Part shown: positions 26,623 to 39,905 of the stretch, one piece after another
Numbering within the stretch: position 1 is the stretch's first letter
How the letters are laid out: each line of letters starts with the position of its first letter
Source: Hyperoplus lanceolatus
Lineage: Eukaryota; Chordata; Actinopteri; Uranoscopiformes; Ammodytidae
Length of the DNA stretch: 64,000 nucleotides
Assembly: GCA_026929865.2 (NCBI GenBank)
Contig: CM049395.1
Span: 15,578,001 to 15,642,000 of the forward strand
Reading direction: 5' to 3'
Notes under the pieces: model-generated
What the model was told of the DNA's origin: nothing
The model's input: only the letters and a program-made list of their open reading frames with translations
The model's database searches: none
Made by a program: the position numbers and the translations under genes

Positions 26623-28242
26623 GTGAGTTACTTGCATCATTACTGCTGTTGAGTACATGATCAACTTGACCGAGCAAGACGTTTGCTTCAGCGGGGTATG
26701 ATGTTGAAAGGCTGGTTTCCTGAAGAAGGAACTTTCCCCCACAATAAGTTTTCAAGTGAGAATGGTGAAACAAAAGAAAGAGAAAAGTTTTTGGGACTGT
26801 TGCGTGAGTGTGCGTGCACTTCCAGACACACGCTTGTGCATGCAAACATGCGTAGCGTGCATCTTCTCCAAATGTTTACTTAAAAATCACATTTACTGGT
26901 GTTATTATGTTGTGCTTTTCCTTCCTATTTTCAAAGGGCAGTTAAGACAACCAAAAAACTCCACTGCATAAAGCTTCTATTGTCAGAGAGTCACGGAGGG
27001 CTCAGTGGGGGTCTGGGGTCTCTCACTATCTAGATGCCACAGCAGTGTAGCCTTTCTGTCTCTCTTTCGCCAGTCTCTCTCTCTCTTTCTCTCTCTCTCT
27101 GCCTCTCTCCCCCTGCACTTTCTCCACAGCAAAATATTTCACTAGGATGAAGCTGCAATAAGATCCCTGTGCATACTCCCAATCCCCTTTGCCTCTGCAG
27201 CCACCCATCCCCCTCTTTCCCTCTTTCTTCCCTCAAATCCCTCCATTCCTCTCGGCAATTGAGCAGTGGAAAGAGGCTGGCATTTTGGGGGCGGGGGAGC
27301 CGAGCAGCTCTGATGAGGCGGAGGTGTAGAGTTTTGTGTGCGTGTGTGTATATGTGGAAAGGGAGGGGGGGGGTGCTCGGCTCAGGGCTGCGTTTGGACA
27401 GGAAACAGCCCCCTCTAGATGATGAAACTGGAGCTTTATTTGTTTACGTGCTGGGGACGGGTGGGGAGGTCCTGGTAGCGTTAGAAGAAACCCACAAACC
27501 TACTCGATCAAGCCTCCCTGGGCTCACTTGTGGATGGCGTTGAAAGGTGAATGGGCACCTATGAAGTCTGCGTAGTGTAGTCACGGCATCGCAGACCTGT
27601 CAGAAGAGTCGGCGGTAAACCGACAAGACTTTACTTGGGGTTTTTGTCTCTCCGTTGTGGCCAGTTAATAACGTGAGCCTTTTCTGGTAAAGTTGATGTT
27701 CGAAATGTAGGTTATTTATTGAGTTGTTATGTATGTTTTCCATGTACAGTGGCACAGCCGTAGCTATGAGTCCTTCCAATACAAACCTCACCACTCTCTG
27801 ACCAGAAATATATATTTATAAAGGCTTTAATTACATTGGATTATTATACTTCTTGGCAATTAATTTACAAACATGAAGGTCTAAATACTGTTTCAAAGCC
27901 TTTTTACCACTGTCCAGAATATAATTGTCTGGGATTAAGACTGAAACTTCTATTTACTTTAAATTCTGGTAGCCTAAAAACAGTCAAATAACATTAAAAA
28001 CCAAATATTTATTTCATTGCTTTTATCACCCATTACAGTTTAACGTTCAGACAAATCTGCCAAAGTGCACAGAGGGTTGTTATTGGAAACTCAAAAATCA
28101 TCTGAAGTCTGTGCAGTCAAGGTCACAAGTCAATCAAGAGTCAAGTTTTAGGCTAAGATCCCCATGCTAGGTATTGAGAGGAGGTACCCCATTGTCTTCC
28201 AGGTGAAATGAGTGGAAATAGATCAGTTTTCTTACAGGATTT

Positions 28243-28243
<1 letters not shown>
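26623..28243 (+). other. smad6: smad6 intron 3, first part
   Basis: No recognised repeat or exon apart from short (CT)n at 27075-27100. Open frames near 27169-27543 lack homology or splice context. Confidence 0.5.

Positions 28244-28324
<81 letters not shown>
28244..28324. repeat. (GT)n microsatellite
   Basis: A TG tract with a cgcgcg interruption at its right side. Confidence 0.95.
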
Positions 28325-28948
28325 GTCTCTGATCCCCTGCCCCCACACCAGAATGCTGGAGCCAAGAACTGGAGCTCAGGCCAAGAGCATGAGTAGGAAA
28401 GAGACTGGGCTGAACAGAGGTATCCAAAAAAAAAAAAAACTGCATGTAGCTTTCAGTTTTACCTTAACTTCTATTGATAAGTAAGGCATGTATTATTTAA
28501 GCTACTGCTGGTATAATGTAAGCTGAACATGACTATTGGATCAAAGAGCTTAAAAAAAAATAACGTTCTATGTTGATTTGATCTTTTAAGAGTGTAAATG
28601 AGTCTTTTTCTTGTGCAGGGGATCTTCTGGATTTTGATTTGAAGCCTGTGATGTTTTCTTTAGAGCAAAAATAAGAATTAAACATGTGTTGTGGTACTTT
28701 AGCATCTTTTTTATAGCTTTTTTAACCCAGCTCGAAGAAAGAAAAAAAAAGACTGCAGCAGGGTGTGGTCCATACATACCTTTGCCCTGGGCTCTTTTAT
28801 CATTCGATCAGTTAACGTTCCCTTTAAACCGCAGCAAACAGCCCTGCTTTTGAAAAGGGAAATGTCTAGTGGAAGTTTAGTAGACTTATATCTACTTGAT
28901 ACATCCCTCTGTGAGTCCAACAAAACGTGCCATTCAGCTGCTTATTGT

Positions 28949-28950
<2 letters not shown>
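28325..28950 (+). other. smad6: smad6 intron 3, no feature
   Basis: AT-rich intronic DNA with A-runs. Nothing supportable. Confidence 0.45.
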
Positions 28951-29017
<67 letters not shown>

Positions 29018-29018
29018 A
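28951..29018. repeat. (GT)n microsatellite
   Basis: TG tract of about 68 bases with one T insertion. Confidence 0.95.
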
Positions 29019-29317
29019 GCGAGATAGAGAGGGAGGAATTTCTGTCTGACTCTGTGATAAGATCGTCTCAGAGTCCTCACATAGGGGTTCTATCAGGACA
29101 AACACACACACGTACATACAAACACACATCCACCAATCACGCGATTTGTTGTACGGCAGGCAAAGTTCTGCTTTTTTTCTTCATAATTGATGTCCCACTA
29201 AAAGTTTCATGTCTGCTGCATATTGTATCTGACAAAGTGTTGCCTTTTTAGCTGAATGCACTGGATTTGGTCTATCTGCACTTTTAGTTTCTTACTTTCT
29301 GTTACAGTTTCTTGATC

Positions 29318-29414
29318 ATCATCAATCATCAGTCATTGTCATCTGCTTATCTGGGGTCAGGTCGCAGGGGCAACAGCTCCGACAGGGGACCCCAAACTTC
29401 CCTTTCCCGGGCCA
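29318..29414 (-). mobile_element. tiny 3' fragment of an RTE-like LINE
   Basis: Read on the minus strand it gives the same C-terminal region and tail as the LINE at 61638: the block tcatctgcttatctggggtc, aggtcgcaggggcaacagct, ttccctttcccgggccac is the complement of the end of that ORF (REVWGSLL..LPPRPD). The 3' tail is a degenerate (ATC)n. About 95 bp survives. Confidence 0.65.
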
Positions 29415-29874
29415 CATTAATATTATATTATATTTTCTTGATGATACAGATACAACAAAAGCTTGGATAGAAAAATCAGATAAATCCATTAACCATGACT
29501 CCTTCAGAACACGTGTGGTTGAACTGGCATTGTTGTTTTTGGTCATGAAAGTTGATATGGACATTCATGAGACTAAAGAATTCGGAGACTTTTTGTTTAG
29601 TGAAACAAACAAGTCAAGACATACTATATATATACTGTATATATATCTGGCTCTGCTGTCGACTTTCGAAATAATGACTTGTAAATCTACTTTTTGATCA
29701 TTTCAAGAAGAAAAACTGGGAAATATGCAACATTTACTGGACAAAACAAAACTAAATGTAACTCCCATCCAAATAGAAAAGTAAAGCAACACAATTACAT
29801 TGTCAGACTAAATGAATAAAGAGAAACTAAATGGCAATTCAATCAAATTAGCAATATAAGCTACCAAGCTAAAA

Positions 29875-30775
29875 TAAATATCTTTTTAACAGCCTCATGT
29901 TTCCTCTCATAATCATAAATTACCTTTAACAGCAAACGAGACCATCTGTGCAAAGAAAGACTTTTTTATATAGTTTTTATTACTGCATTTGATCTGGTCG
30001 TACACCCAGTCCGATTTTCGGTTCACGCGTGCATGCTCTATGGTCACATATTGGTCGCAGATTTCAGTGCGGCGCAGGAACGCGATTTGAGAAGCCTATG
30101 GCTCCAGGTGAGGGAAGGGGAGCGGGAGCCTTGTTTGAGACAGTTGTTTGTTCATAATGACTGATAACGGGGCTGAACCATCAAAGAAAAAAAAGAAAAT
30201 GCAATGAAGAAAAGCTAAAAGGGAGAGTGATAGGCGGGCGGGAGGGCGTTGCCAAGCAACGTATACACAATTTCACGCAGCGAACCTAGACTGCAGTGTT
30301 TACTCCTAAATGAATGAGCGGTAGCCTACTAAAACAAAGTTTACTTTGCCTCACCAGCATCATCAGATGACCATTATTCATCTGAAATAGTCATTATTTA
30401 CAACATAAACACATTACCTCATCGTGATCCATACTAACTAACTGCCATCTCTCGTTCATTCGCTTGGTGTGAGGACACGGACTCATTCAGCTCCGTGAGA
30501 GGTGACAATGCATCAACTCATTGCAATCAGGTGTGTTTAGCACTTACTGCCATTAGTTGATGCTGTGTCACCCATAGACTCACAGAGCCAAAAAGAGTCC
30601 GGTGCCCTCCACACTTTCAACACACGGACACGCACCATATTGCTTCCTGATTATTTGAATCTTGCACTCCCTGCACGAGCTAGAAAACAGCTTCACGACA
30701 GCTGGCGTCGTTAAAATACTACCGCTTTTGTTCAAAGGTGTCGCCAACGTGCCGACTTACTCGTAGTGGCTTTAA
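29875..30775 (-). mobile_element. non-autonomous DNA transposon, copy A of an inverted pair
   Basis: About 900 bp, homologous throughout to the inverted copy at 35512-36448. Shared landmarks are acagcctcatgtttcctct, aacagcaaacgagaccatc, gttgccaagcaacg/cgttgcttggcaac, gtgtttactcctaaatgaat and the outer end ttactcgtagtggctttaa. The left terminus is missing here. No coding. Confidence 0.8.
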
Positions 30776-32871
30776 CAATGTCACACAAACATGCTAAATA
30801 TTATCATGCTAACTGTAGCCTTCACATGATAACATACTACATGATGACACTAATATGCTAAATGCTACACCATATTGCATAAATGAGGTGTTGCCATGTT
30901 TGGAGAGGGTTAACACATAATTCAAAAGTGGCTCATGTGCTGCAAGTCCTGTTGTCACAACTTATAAATGAAACTTGCATTTATGACTTGCATAAATCAA
31001 CTATTTTCCTTGGAAAACATTATAATAGCTCTTCATTAGCGGATACAAATAGGCAAAAACAATCTACGTATGTGGGTAGGGTAAAGCTAATTTTGGAATT
31101 GACATTGGACTTTATTTACAAAGAACTGAACCCTGTAGTTGAAATGTTCTTACTCGTTCCCGCCAAGAAGACGACATTATACATGTCAGAAATTCCCCGT
31201 ATCTCCCTCTTGTAATTAAAACTAGGGGTTCATATTAATAACACTCTGTGAGCATCTGCTCATATTTCCAGTCTGTATGCAATTACATTGATTATGGTGT
31301 TAAGATGATTTTAATGTGGCGTTAATGTGACACACCATGTCATAAAATGGCCATTGTAGAAGGATTAACCATTTTGATTTAAGCATGGACTTTCCATGGG
31401 TACGGATCTAAGAAAAACAAAGTTGTCTCTTAATTTTCTGGCTGTGGCCTTCTAGTTTTGCTTTTACATTGCACTTTGTCAGGCGTCAGCATTGACAAGT
31501 TATTCAGAGCATCATTCATATTTTATGTGATGGGACTGAAAATCAATGCCAAAGAGTTAGCCATGTCCTTGTCGAGCTTTTAACGTATGACATTGTTGTT
31601 CTTGTCAAACATCCATCCACCTTGTTGTCATTAGGCTCTGGCTTTTGAACATGTGGAAACAAGTAAAGCAATGATACTTAGTGGACATTAGTATGGACTG
31701 GATGCACTGAAGTAAGACAAGAAGACTGTTCCCTCTCTGCCCTCAGTAATCATATTTTGGTGGCTTGTTTGCTTAAGCAGAGCAAGGTATCAGCCAAACA
31801 TCCTGTCTCAAAGCCCTGTCTGCACTCGCTGCAGCATTAACCCCATGAATTGGCCCTTTGACTGATGGGGCACAGCCCAGGAATGTTGGGAAATTGGGAA
31901 GGTGAGGGGGAGTATGGTCTCCCAGTGAAAGAGGTGGGAGGGGGATAAGGGGGTCCGACTCTGGAGAGTGACATCTGATACATGTTTGAACATATCACCG
32001 TTAATACTTAAGAAACACGGAACGGGGCCGACATTCTTGGAAGTTTGGGAGACGTTTTAAGAGTTTGGCTGCACGGTGCTGTTTTAGTGAGTTAGTTAGG
32101 AGAGTGTGAAGCTTTCCCCTGATGGTCCTCGGTGACATATCTGGACAAGCTTTCGTAAATTATCTACTTAGAGTTTTGCAAGATTTGACTAACAGAAGCA
32201 CACACATTACATGGGATACCTTTGCACAGTCCTGGCATACATCTTTTATATTTTGTGTCAAAGTCTTGAGATGCAAAAAATAGTGCAAAGACCAAAAGTA
32301 AACAGCCATTTTATGCTGCGTTCAGGGAAGATCTATCCGTCTAAGTCTGAATGGGTCCTCTCCGTGACCTGAACCTTCAGCCTGTTTGCTGGCATGAGTA
32401 CAACACTTACTCTTATGCTTGACTGAGACACATTAGACTATGGAATTCAACATCAAGTGCTGGCCCATTAACCATTTGCCATTTCCTCAAATATTTTCCA
32501 TCACGGCTCTTTTTCACTACAAGCAAGGTATGCAGCCTAGCATGCATGGCACAACTCAACCAGAGCTCTTTTATGTCAGCTTGGTATTTTTTTCTGAAGT
32601 CCTTTGCTGTTTTCTTTCTTTTTTCTGCCCGTAAAGTTAACAGGTATAGCAACTCTGTCTCCTAGAAATGTAACCAAAAACTTGAGGAAAGGTAATACTG
32701 TTCAGATTTGGTTTTCTCTTAATAACAAAATCTTGTCAACTATCGTATCTGTCATGTCGTTGACAACTTATTGCATGTGTATTCCCTAAAATAAATGTCC
32801 GACCCTGCGACACACTATTGCTTATATTGCCTACACTATTATTAAACGTTTTATAACATTTGGTTAAGGCT
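30776..32871 (+). other. smad6: smad6 intron 3, no feature
   Basis: Intronic DNA. A 110-codon frame at 30883-31215 shows no motif. Nothing else recognised. Confidence 0.45.
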
Positions 32872-33052
32872 TAGGGAAAGATTGCGGTCTTGGTCTAATC
32901 AAGAAAAAGTCTAAATCACGAAACACCACGGGATTATCAACATTTAACCATAACCGCGACCTTTGCCTAACTGAAGTGCTTTTGTTGCCCAAACTTAACC
33001 ACAGGGGGATGTAGGATGCAAACCCCTCTCTGGTGTCGAGTCCTGCTCTTGT
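32872..33052. repeat. fish interspersed repeat end, interrupted by the next element
   Basis: Text such as aaccataaccgcgacctttgcc, tgcttttgttgcccaaactt, aaccacagggggatgtagga and gtgtcgagtcctgct is a common teleost repeat terminus. The sequence after the neighbouring MITE (33812 on, gtccatcacacaccccgac) looks like its continuation. Confidence 0.5.
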
Positions 33053-33811
33053 ATAGAGCTGTTAAGCGGAAGTGGCGGAATTACGGGGCATGGGACCTCT
33101 CGACTGAAAAAAAGTGAATGGGAGTCTATGGAAAGTAATCTACTATTTTCTGGTCCCAGTCATTAAATGCCTTGGATTACATATATGTTTTGTATGGGTC
33201 TAAATGATCATTTTTCATGTGAAGAGTTTGACGGTATGTTGTATGATTATTCGTCTAATGGCTTTTGAAAAAATGTTACGAGAACAACTACAAGTCTTGT
33301 CGCCTCTGTGACGTCACCTCAACACATTCCCTCCACTTCTCGACTGACAGTGCTAATGCTAATGCTAATGGCTGGCGTGGACAACGCCAACAATCTCCCC
33401 ACTCGAGAAATTGAAACTCTCCACATGTCCACTTGTGTAGTGGTCTGAAGACTTTTGTCTTGTCATTGAAAGAAGGCGGTAAAGTGCATTAAAGACACAG
33501 CCATGTTTCTGAGCTAAGCGGGTGCGAGTGGTGGTGACGTATATCATAAGTGTCAAGAGCAGCGAAGAGCTGTAGTCCACAAAAGCGCTCTGCACAAAAC
33601 CTGACCGTATCCAGCTTCTACTCGCTAAATTGTTCCATTCTTTGCACGAAAAAATACCATCTAAATCCATGCAAAACATATGTGTAATCGAAGGCATTTC
33701 ATGACTGGGACCAGAACATAATACATTTCTTTCCATTGACTACCGTTGTAATTTTTCGAGCCGAGAGGTCCCATGTCCTGGAAGTAAGCCACTTCTGCTT
33801 AACAGCTCTAT
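33053..33811. mobile_element. MITE-like element with TIR, copy 1
   Basis: Terminal inverted repeats: atagagctgttaagcggaag at 33053 against cttctgcttaacagctctat ending 33811, with extended subterminal similarity. The centre has gctaatgctaatgctaatg. A second, inverted and truncated copy lies at 38925-39546. No transposase. Confidence 0.82.
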
Positions 33812-35511
33812 GTCCATCACACACCCCGACCACTTCCTTGAGACTTCAGCGGCACATGAAAGTAGCACTATGTTCCCCCCAATAGAGACACTGCCTCTCA
33901 ATGTAATCCAGGCAGAGATTACATTTGTGGACACAATGTAATTGGGAAAGCAAATTAGGACTACACAAACATTATTTCTAGAAGACAGTTTGTTATTATC
34001 TGAAAAACAGTTGAGTAAAGTTAGATTCCCGATTTTCCAAAATGACAAACAAATGTAACTCACTATAGTGCCCCAAGCATAAGGTTTAAACCAGAAAATG
34101 GCTAGGTATAACCAACAAATTACGATAGAAAAAAGAAAATAAGAAATGGGGAGAAGGACAGAAGGATGTATGACTTAAAACAACTGGGAAGGATATATAA
34201 GAATCAAATCAACTTGTTCAACTCATACTACTCAAGGAATTTACTTAAATGCTGCAATGTCTGAAAGTGAAGATATTTAAATATGCTGTTGCATGTGCAC
34301 AGAATGCTGGTTTCTGGGTAAATAGCTTGGCGATGCCCACAAACAGTAAACATTCATAATCCTAAACTGAGGATGCTCTGAACAGATGACAACTATATCA
34401 GATATCAACAAGGAACCAAAAGAGAGACGGAAAAGCACAGATTAATTTATTTTATTTTCATGGGTTTCCGTGTTTGACCTTGTACATTCTGTTTGGTGGA
34501 TGCAAAATTGGTTGAGTGTCAGTGCTGTGCTTAGTGTGTAGCCGGATACAAATTTGTTCACAGAAGCATGTTTCAGACGTTAATCGGCATTTAATTTGGA
34601 GTGCATTTTTGATTATCAAGTAGCTACATACTGTCTGTGCAGAATCACAATGATCATTATTTTTTGTTAACTTTGCTCCCTTCTGTCTTTTCCATCTCCT
34701 GTTTCAACACAATTCTATGTCTCAGTGTTAATCTCTTCCCAAATAGCCTCTACTGTTTTGTTGTACACACGTTTTTGCTCTCTTTCACTCTGTCTTTGTA
34801 ATTCTTATTCTTGCCCCCTCTCTTTTGGTCCATGTTGTCAGGCCATCACAATTTAAAATAAGGTTTAAATTACAGGACTGGCTGTGGCTTTCCGTTGTTC
34901 CCTCAGAGTTTTTGCCAACCTGCAATTTGGCTTTTAATGGAATCCTGCCATGCTGCTGAACCTAAAGATTCTTTGCAGATGTCGACAGGCTCTGACTCCG
35001 TGAAATGTAGGAAACTGTCGCCTGTGCTGCTGCGAGCTCTGAATGTAACGCTGTGTAAAGGCTGAAGAATTTTTAAGGGGAAGCTTCATTTTCAGTAGTT
35101 TTCAGGAGTTTTTGAGAGATGTTAGCTGCCTGTTGTCTGTGAGAATTGGCTCTATGTGTCTGTGATGCATTTATTTATATTGGAAACCACACTGAAAACA
35201 CACAGTATTCAAGCTTCACTTTTAGACTTGGATTAGACATGTAAGGCTGTAAATGTATACAGTACATATATACAAAGCTTTCAGTATTTCTTGATCATTG
35301 TTCAGTTCTTTCTTGAAAACTGCCAACTAACGTGTGCATCGTGGATTACGCTTGATACCTTCTTAATGAAGTTTTACAGAGATGCTACTTCTTTGGCAAT
35401 AAAGAAATTGGAAAACAGAGGTGTGTAATGTACAGTAATTCTTTGTTAACTTCCATATTAACATTACTTAATGCTCATGCTGAAAACTAGATGAATAGAA
35501 GGCGTAATAGA
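33812..35511 (+). other. smad6: smad6 intron 3, no feature
   Basis: Intronic DNA without recognised exons. The segment 34850-35020 looks unique and could be tested for conservation. Confidence 0.4.
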
Positions 35512-36448
35512 TTAAAGCCACTACGAGTAACATGGCACGTTGGCGTCCCCTTTGGACAAAAGCGGTAGTATTTTTTACGACGCCCGGCTGTCGCAAAGCT
35601 GTTTTCTAGCGCGTGCCAGGCGCGTGAGTGTGAACTGAGAAGGGAGCAATATAGCGCAAGTCCGTGTGTTGAAAGTGTGAGGACTCTTTTCGGCTCCGTG
35701 AGAGTGGTTTTGACACTGTATGAACTAATGCCAGTCACTGCCACACACACCTGATTGCAATGAGTTGATGCAGGTTCACCTAACTACTCTCTCTCTCACG
35801 GAGCTGAAAGATTACGTGTCCTCACAGAAAGCGAATGAACGAGAGACGGCAGTTAGTATGGATCACGATGAGGTAATGTGTTTATGTTGTTGTAAATAAT
35901 TACTATTTCAGATAATGGTTATCTGATGATGGTGAAGCAAAGCAAACTTTGTGTTAGTACCAACCGCTCATTCATTTAGGAGTAAACACTGCAGTATAGT
36001 TTTGCTCTCGTGAAATTGTATACACGTTGCTTGGCAACGCCCTCGTCCCCCCGTAGCCTATATCACTCTCCCTTTTGGCTTTTCTTCATTGCATTTTCTT
36101 TTTTTCTTTGATGGTTCAGTCCCGTTATCAGTCATTATGACGACAAATAACTGTATCAAACAAGGCTCCCGCTCCCCTTCCCTCACCTGGAGGGATAGGC
36201 TTCTCAATTCACGTTGCTGCGCCACACTGAAATCTGCGACCAAAACGGATATGTGACCATAGAGCTTGCACGAGCCAACCGAAAATTGGACTGGGTGTGC
36301 GACCAGACCAAAAGCAGTAATAAAAACTATTTAAAAACGTCTTTCTTTGCACTGATGGTCTCGTTTGCTGTTAAAGGTAATTTATGATTATCAGAGGAAA
36401 CATGAGGCTGTTTAAAAGATATTTAAATGTTACTCGTAGCCGCTTTAA
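35512..36448 (+). mobile_element. non-autonomous DNA transposon, copy B (complete)
   Basis: 937 bp with terminal inverted repeats ttaaagccactacgagtaac and gttactcgtagccgctttaa. Inverted relative to the copy at 29875-30775, with several indels between them. No transposase frame. The outer ttaaagc end resembles fish MITEs; superfamily not assigned. Confidence 0.82.
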
Positions 36449-37303
36449 GGCGTAAAAGATTCATGCTGTGGACCAAAAATGATCTTAGTTCATACTGAAC
36501 AGATGTTCTAAGTGTCTGCCTTTGATCCCAATGTTGCATTGTTTAAGTTTGAATGATCATCAGTCATTGCCATGATACATACATCTTTATACAGTCTCTT
36601 TCAACTGTCTACTCTCACTCCAACAGATTCGTATCCTGGTGGGCTAGGTAGCCAATTTTTTCAAAAATAAAAAAGTTCTTAAATAACCGACTGCATGCTA
36701 CTGTACCGCCACTAAATGATAGACAGAAATGTAAGCGACTTTGCTAGTGAACAAACCTAGTGGTGCATTTTGCAGCTGAAAAAAAAACAGGTAATTCCCT
36801 CAGGAGTTGGTGGAGACTAATAAGAAGTTTAAAGGAACCCTAACGTCTGACTTAAACGTATCAGTTGAACACTGCAAATTAATGCTATTTTTGGTCCGTA
36901 CATGCTGGATGTGTAAATATGCGACTGTTTGCTAATAGGTTTGCCATATCAACTCAATAAGGTGATAGTATATCAGGTTGCATTGCTTCCCTCCTACAAT
37001 TGGTAGTGGAAATGTTAATTGTGCTCATGCATGTGTTTGCACCTGTTATCGTACATATTTTCTACGGTCGATCTACTTAATGATTGCTAGCCTTCCAGAA
37101 CTCATGTCACCCCCCTAGACTGGGAAGTTATATAAATTGATTGCAATGTATTACAACTTTTCAGTGCACACATCAGTGCCTCTACAATGGAGTTTCACAT
37201 TCAGATAATTCCTGCCCCAAAATGTTGTTTTCGCAGGAATTTCGTTATTCCTTCGTCATAATGGAACAAATGGATCCATTCCCCCAATACATGTGTGTAA
37301 TTA
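36449..37303 (+). other. smad6: smad6 intron 3, no feature
   Basis: Nothing recognised. Confidence 0.4.
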
Positions 37304-37593
37304 TGTTGTGAGGAGTGAAGGCGGACCACGTGAGAGGCTCAATGAGAGACTTGTCAACTTGACCCCTGTGACTAGCTGAGCGGGGGGGAGGAAGTGTCGA
37401 GGAAGAGGGCCTTTCCAGGAATGTGTTGGGAGGGGAGGCTTGTCAACTGCACAGCTCTGCGGCTCTGAGTTTGCGTTTGTCTACACTCAGAATAAGAACA
37501 TCTTTCTTCAAGTCACTTGTTATTCTTAAAGCTGCAATAAAGCACCGTCCTTATTAAATTGGTGAATTGTCGTATAGTCTAGCCGGACTTGCA
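37304..37593 (+). repeat. candidate solo LTR
   Basis: A compact GC-richer block with a pattern like an LTR: it begins near TG (37304) and ends near CA (37592), with AATAAA at 37536-37541 followed by a T-rich segment. No target duplication or primer-binding site was identified, so this is weak. Confidence 0.25.
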
Positions 37594-38300
37594 TCTCTGC
37601 CGCAATGTCATGAAACCTGTTTGAGTGTCTACAGAAAGGACTTTTATCATTGCTTCAGCTCTTGTATGTTAACCACCTGAACCAGGATTTGAGATGCTGT
37701 GTTTGTTCAAAGTGAAGACAAAATGGAGCAGGCAGAAGAAAGAACTCCTTATCAATAATGGTCAACAGATTAGCTCATCCTCGGCTAGCAAAGCCGGTTC
37801 CAGTGCAAACGTTGACCCTGATGTGACGTGATGGTCTTCACCGCTCTCTGTCACAAGGTCAGCGTGAATGTATACAATGAGATCAGGAGGAATTGGAATG
37901 CACGCAATCGAACACTCCTTTCACGCTGGTGTTAAAATAGTGGAGAGATGAAGCCTTTGTACGGAACAATAATAACTGCATGCTGTAGCTTCTGGGACAA
38001 CTTTATGTGATATGGAAGGACAGTTTAGGCTTCTGTCCTAACCTCCTCCTACTAAGCTTGGTTAAGATGCACCCTAAAAAAAGGTTGCAAACTGAAACCA
38101 TATTAAGTGAAAAGTAAAAATCAGATCTGGATAGACTAATAGCTCAAGACCCTCCGCAATAAGACACAATCCATTCAGCCAGTCAGGTCTGTGTAATGAC
38201 GTTAATTCAGTTTCAGATCAATCTTGTTTCGTTCACCTTTAGAAATAAAGTATAGTCCCACCAGCTGAAAAGGTATAAAAAGCTTAAGCAAAGCCTCCTG
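37594..38300 (+). other. smad6: smad6 intron 3, no feature
   Basis: Nothing recognised. Confidence 0.4.
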
Positions 38301-38924
38301 TAGGCCTTTCACAACGCAGCAAAATCGGAGCCGGTTCTGGGCTAGTTCGGAGCTAGAGACAGTGTTTTGGTTTCACAATGCCAAAGAACCGGCTCCGGTC
38401 TGTAAAAACCGGTTCAACTCAAACACCAGTATTGAGCAGGGTCTGAATCAAGTACTGCTTTTATGCCAGGGGCAGGGGGCGGGGTTATCCTTACCTTCAT
38501 GGAGGGATTATCCTGACCAACCAGACCAACTCAAAGCTCAAACCTCATGTCCGCCATATTTAAAAACACCGCTACTACGAGACGTAAAAATAACATAATT
38601 ACTGAACGTAGCGATCAAATTGACCGACGAAAATACGCTGTATGGGTCCTGTTTGCAAAGTAGGGTGACCAGATCCCAATTCACCAGATGTGGAACAAAG
38701 ACTACGTTTGTGCGGGACAATGTGCCGTTTTTTTTTAGCAAAATAAACTTGTGTCACCACCGGTAATGCCAGAGACAAGGCTTTCTATATTAAAAAACAC
38801 TATCTTAAGATCAGTGCGAAGCAGTTAAACAAATAGAGCATTAAGGCTGCGGCTTCACATTAAAAGCATTTCACTGGCTTCACATTAGGATTTCACTGGA
38901 CAAACGTGAGTTTGTCCAGTGAAA

Positions 38925-39546
38925 TTTAGATGGTATTTTTTCGTGCAAAGAATGGAACAATTTAGCGAGTAGAAGCTGGATACGGTCAGGTTTTGTGCAG
39001 AGGGCTTTTGTGGACTACAGCTCTTCGCTGCTCTTGACTCTTATGATATACGTCACCACCACTTGCACCCGCTTAGCTCAGAAACATGGCTGTGTCTTTA
39101 ATGCACTTTACCGCCTTCTTTCAATGACAAGACAAAAGTCTTCAGCGTGGCGAAAACCACTACACAAGTGGACATGTGGAGAGTTTCAATTTCTCGAGTG
39201 GGGAGATTGTTGGCGTTGTCCACGCCAGCCATTAGCATTAGCATTAGCACTGTCAGTCGAGAAGTGGAGGGAATGTGTTGAGGTGACGTCACAGAGGCGA
39301 CAAGACTTGTAGTTGTTCTCGTAACATTTTTTCAAAAGCCTTTAGACGAATAATCATACAACATACCGTCAAACTCTTCACATGAAAAATGATCATTTAG
39401 ACCCATACAAAACATATATGTAATCCAAGGCATTTAATGACTGGGACAGAAAATAGTAGATTACTTTCCATGGACTCCCATTAATTTTTTTTCAGCCGAG
39501 AAGTCCCATGCCCCGTAATTCGGCCACTTCCGCTTAACAGCTCTAT
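38925..39546. mobile_element. MITE-like element, copy 2, inverted and truncated
   Basis: Reverse-complement match to 33053-33811: atttagatggtattttttcg, gtagaagctggatacggtca, the gcattagcattagc block and the terminus cttccgcttaacagctctat. About 150 bp of the left end is missing and a tttcactggacaaac/gtttgtccagtgaaa hairpin stands in its place. Confidence 0.82.
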
Positions 39547-39559
39547 AACAGACAAACGG

Positions 39560-39632
39560 AGACACACACACACACACACACACACAGACAAACGGAGAGA
39601 CGCACACTCACTCACACACACACACACACACA
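39560..39632. repeat. two short (CA)n tracts
   Basis: Two CA runs separated by acaaacggagagacgcac, inside the larger TIR element. Confidence 0.85.
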
Positions 39633-39905
39633 AACGGAGACATGTAAAAATAACGTATTCGCCGCTGTTGTTGTGCTTAAAGCTAGCGGTAGCTTTAGCG
39701 TTAGCCACAAGAGCAGCGGTGTCGGGCGACGTACACACACGTTTACAGTGACGTCATGATGTTGCTCTCTTGCCGGCTCCATGGCTGGCTCTGGTAGTTG
39801 TGAAACCAACCGGTTCATAACTGGGATAAGGCTGTGACCAGTTTTGAACTGGCCCCAGCACTAGCCCGGAACTGGCTCATGGTTCTTTTTGGTGTGAAAG
39901 GCGTA

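Larger units (their letters stand above)
38301..39905. mobile_element. TIR element (hAT-like by ends), hosting a second element
   Basis: taggcctttcacaacgcagc with gagccggttctgggctagt on the left faces ctagcccggaactggctcat and ggtgtgaaaggcgta on the right. The subterminal ccggttc motif repeats in both orientations (38380-38415 and 39808). The middle is occupied by copy 2 of the 33053 element. No target duplication was found, so the superfamily is tentative. Confidence 0.65.

Noticed and set aside
27026..27543. Frames around a (CT)n tract in intron 3 as extra exon
   Set aside because: smad6 exons 3 and 4 join in frame without it and the peptide has no Smad similarity.
30883..31215. 110-codon frame as a nested gene in smad6 intron 3
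   Set aside because: AT-rich, no motif, no plausible splice sites or promoter.
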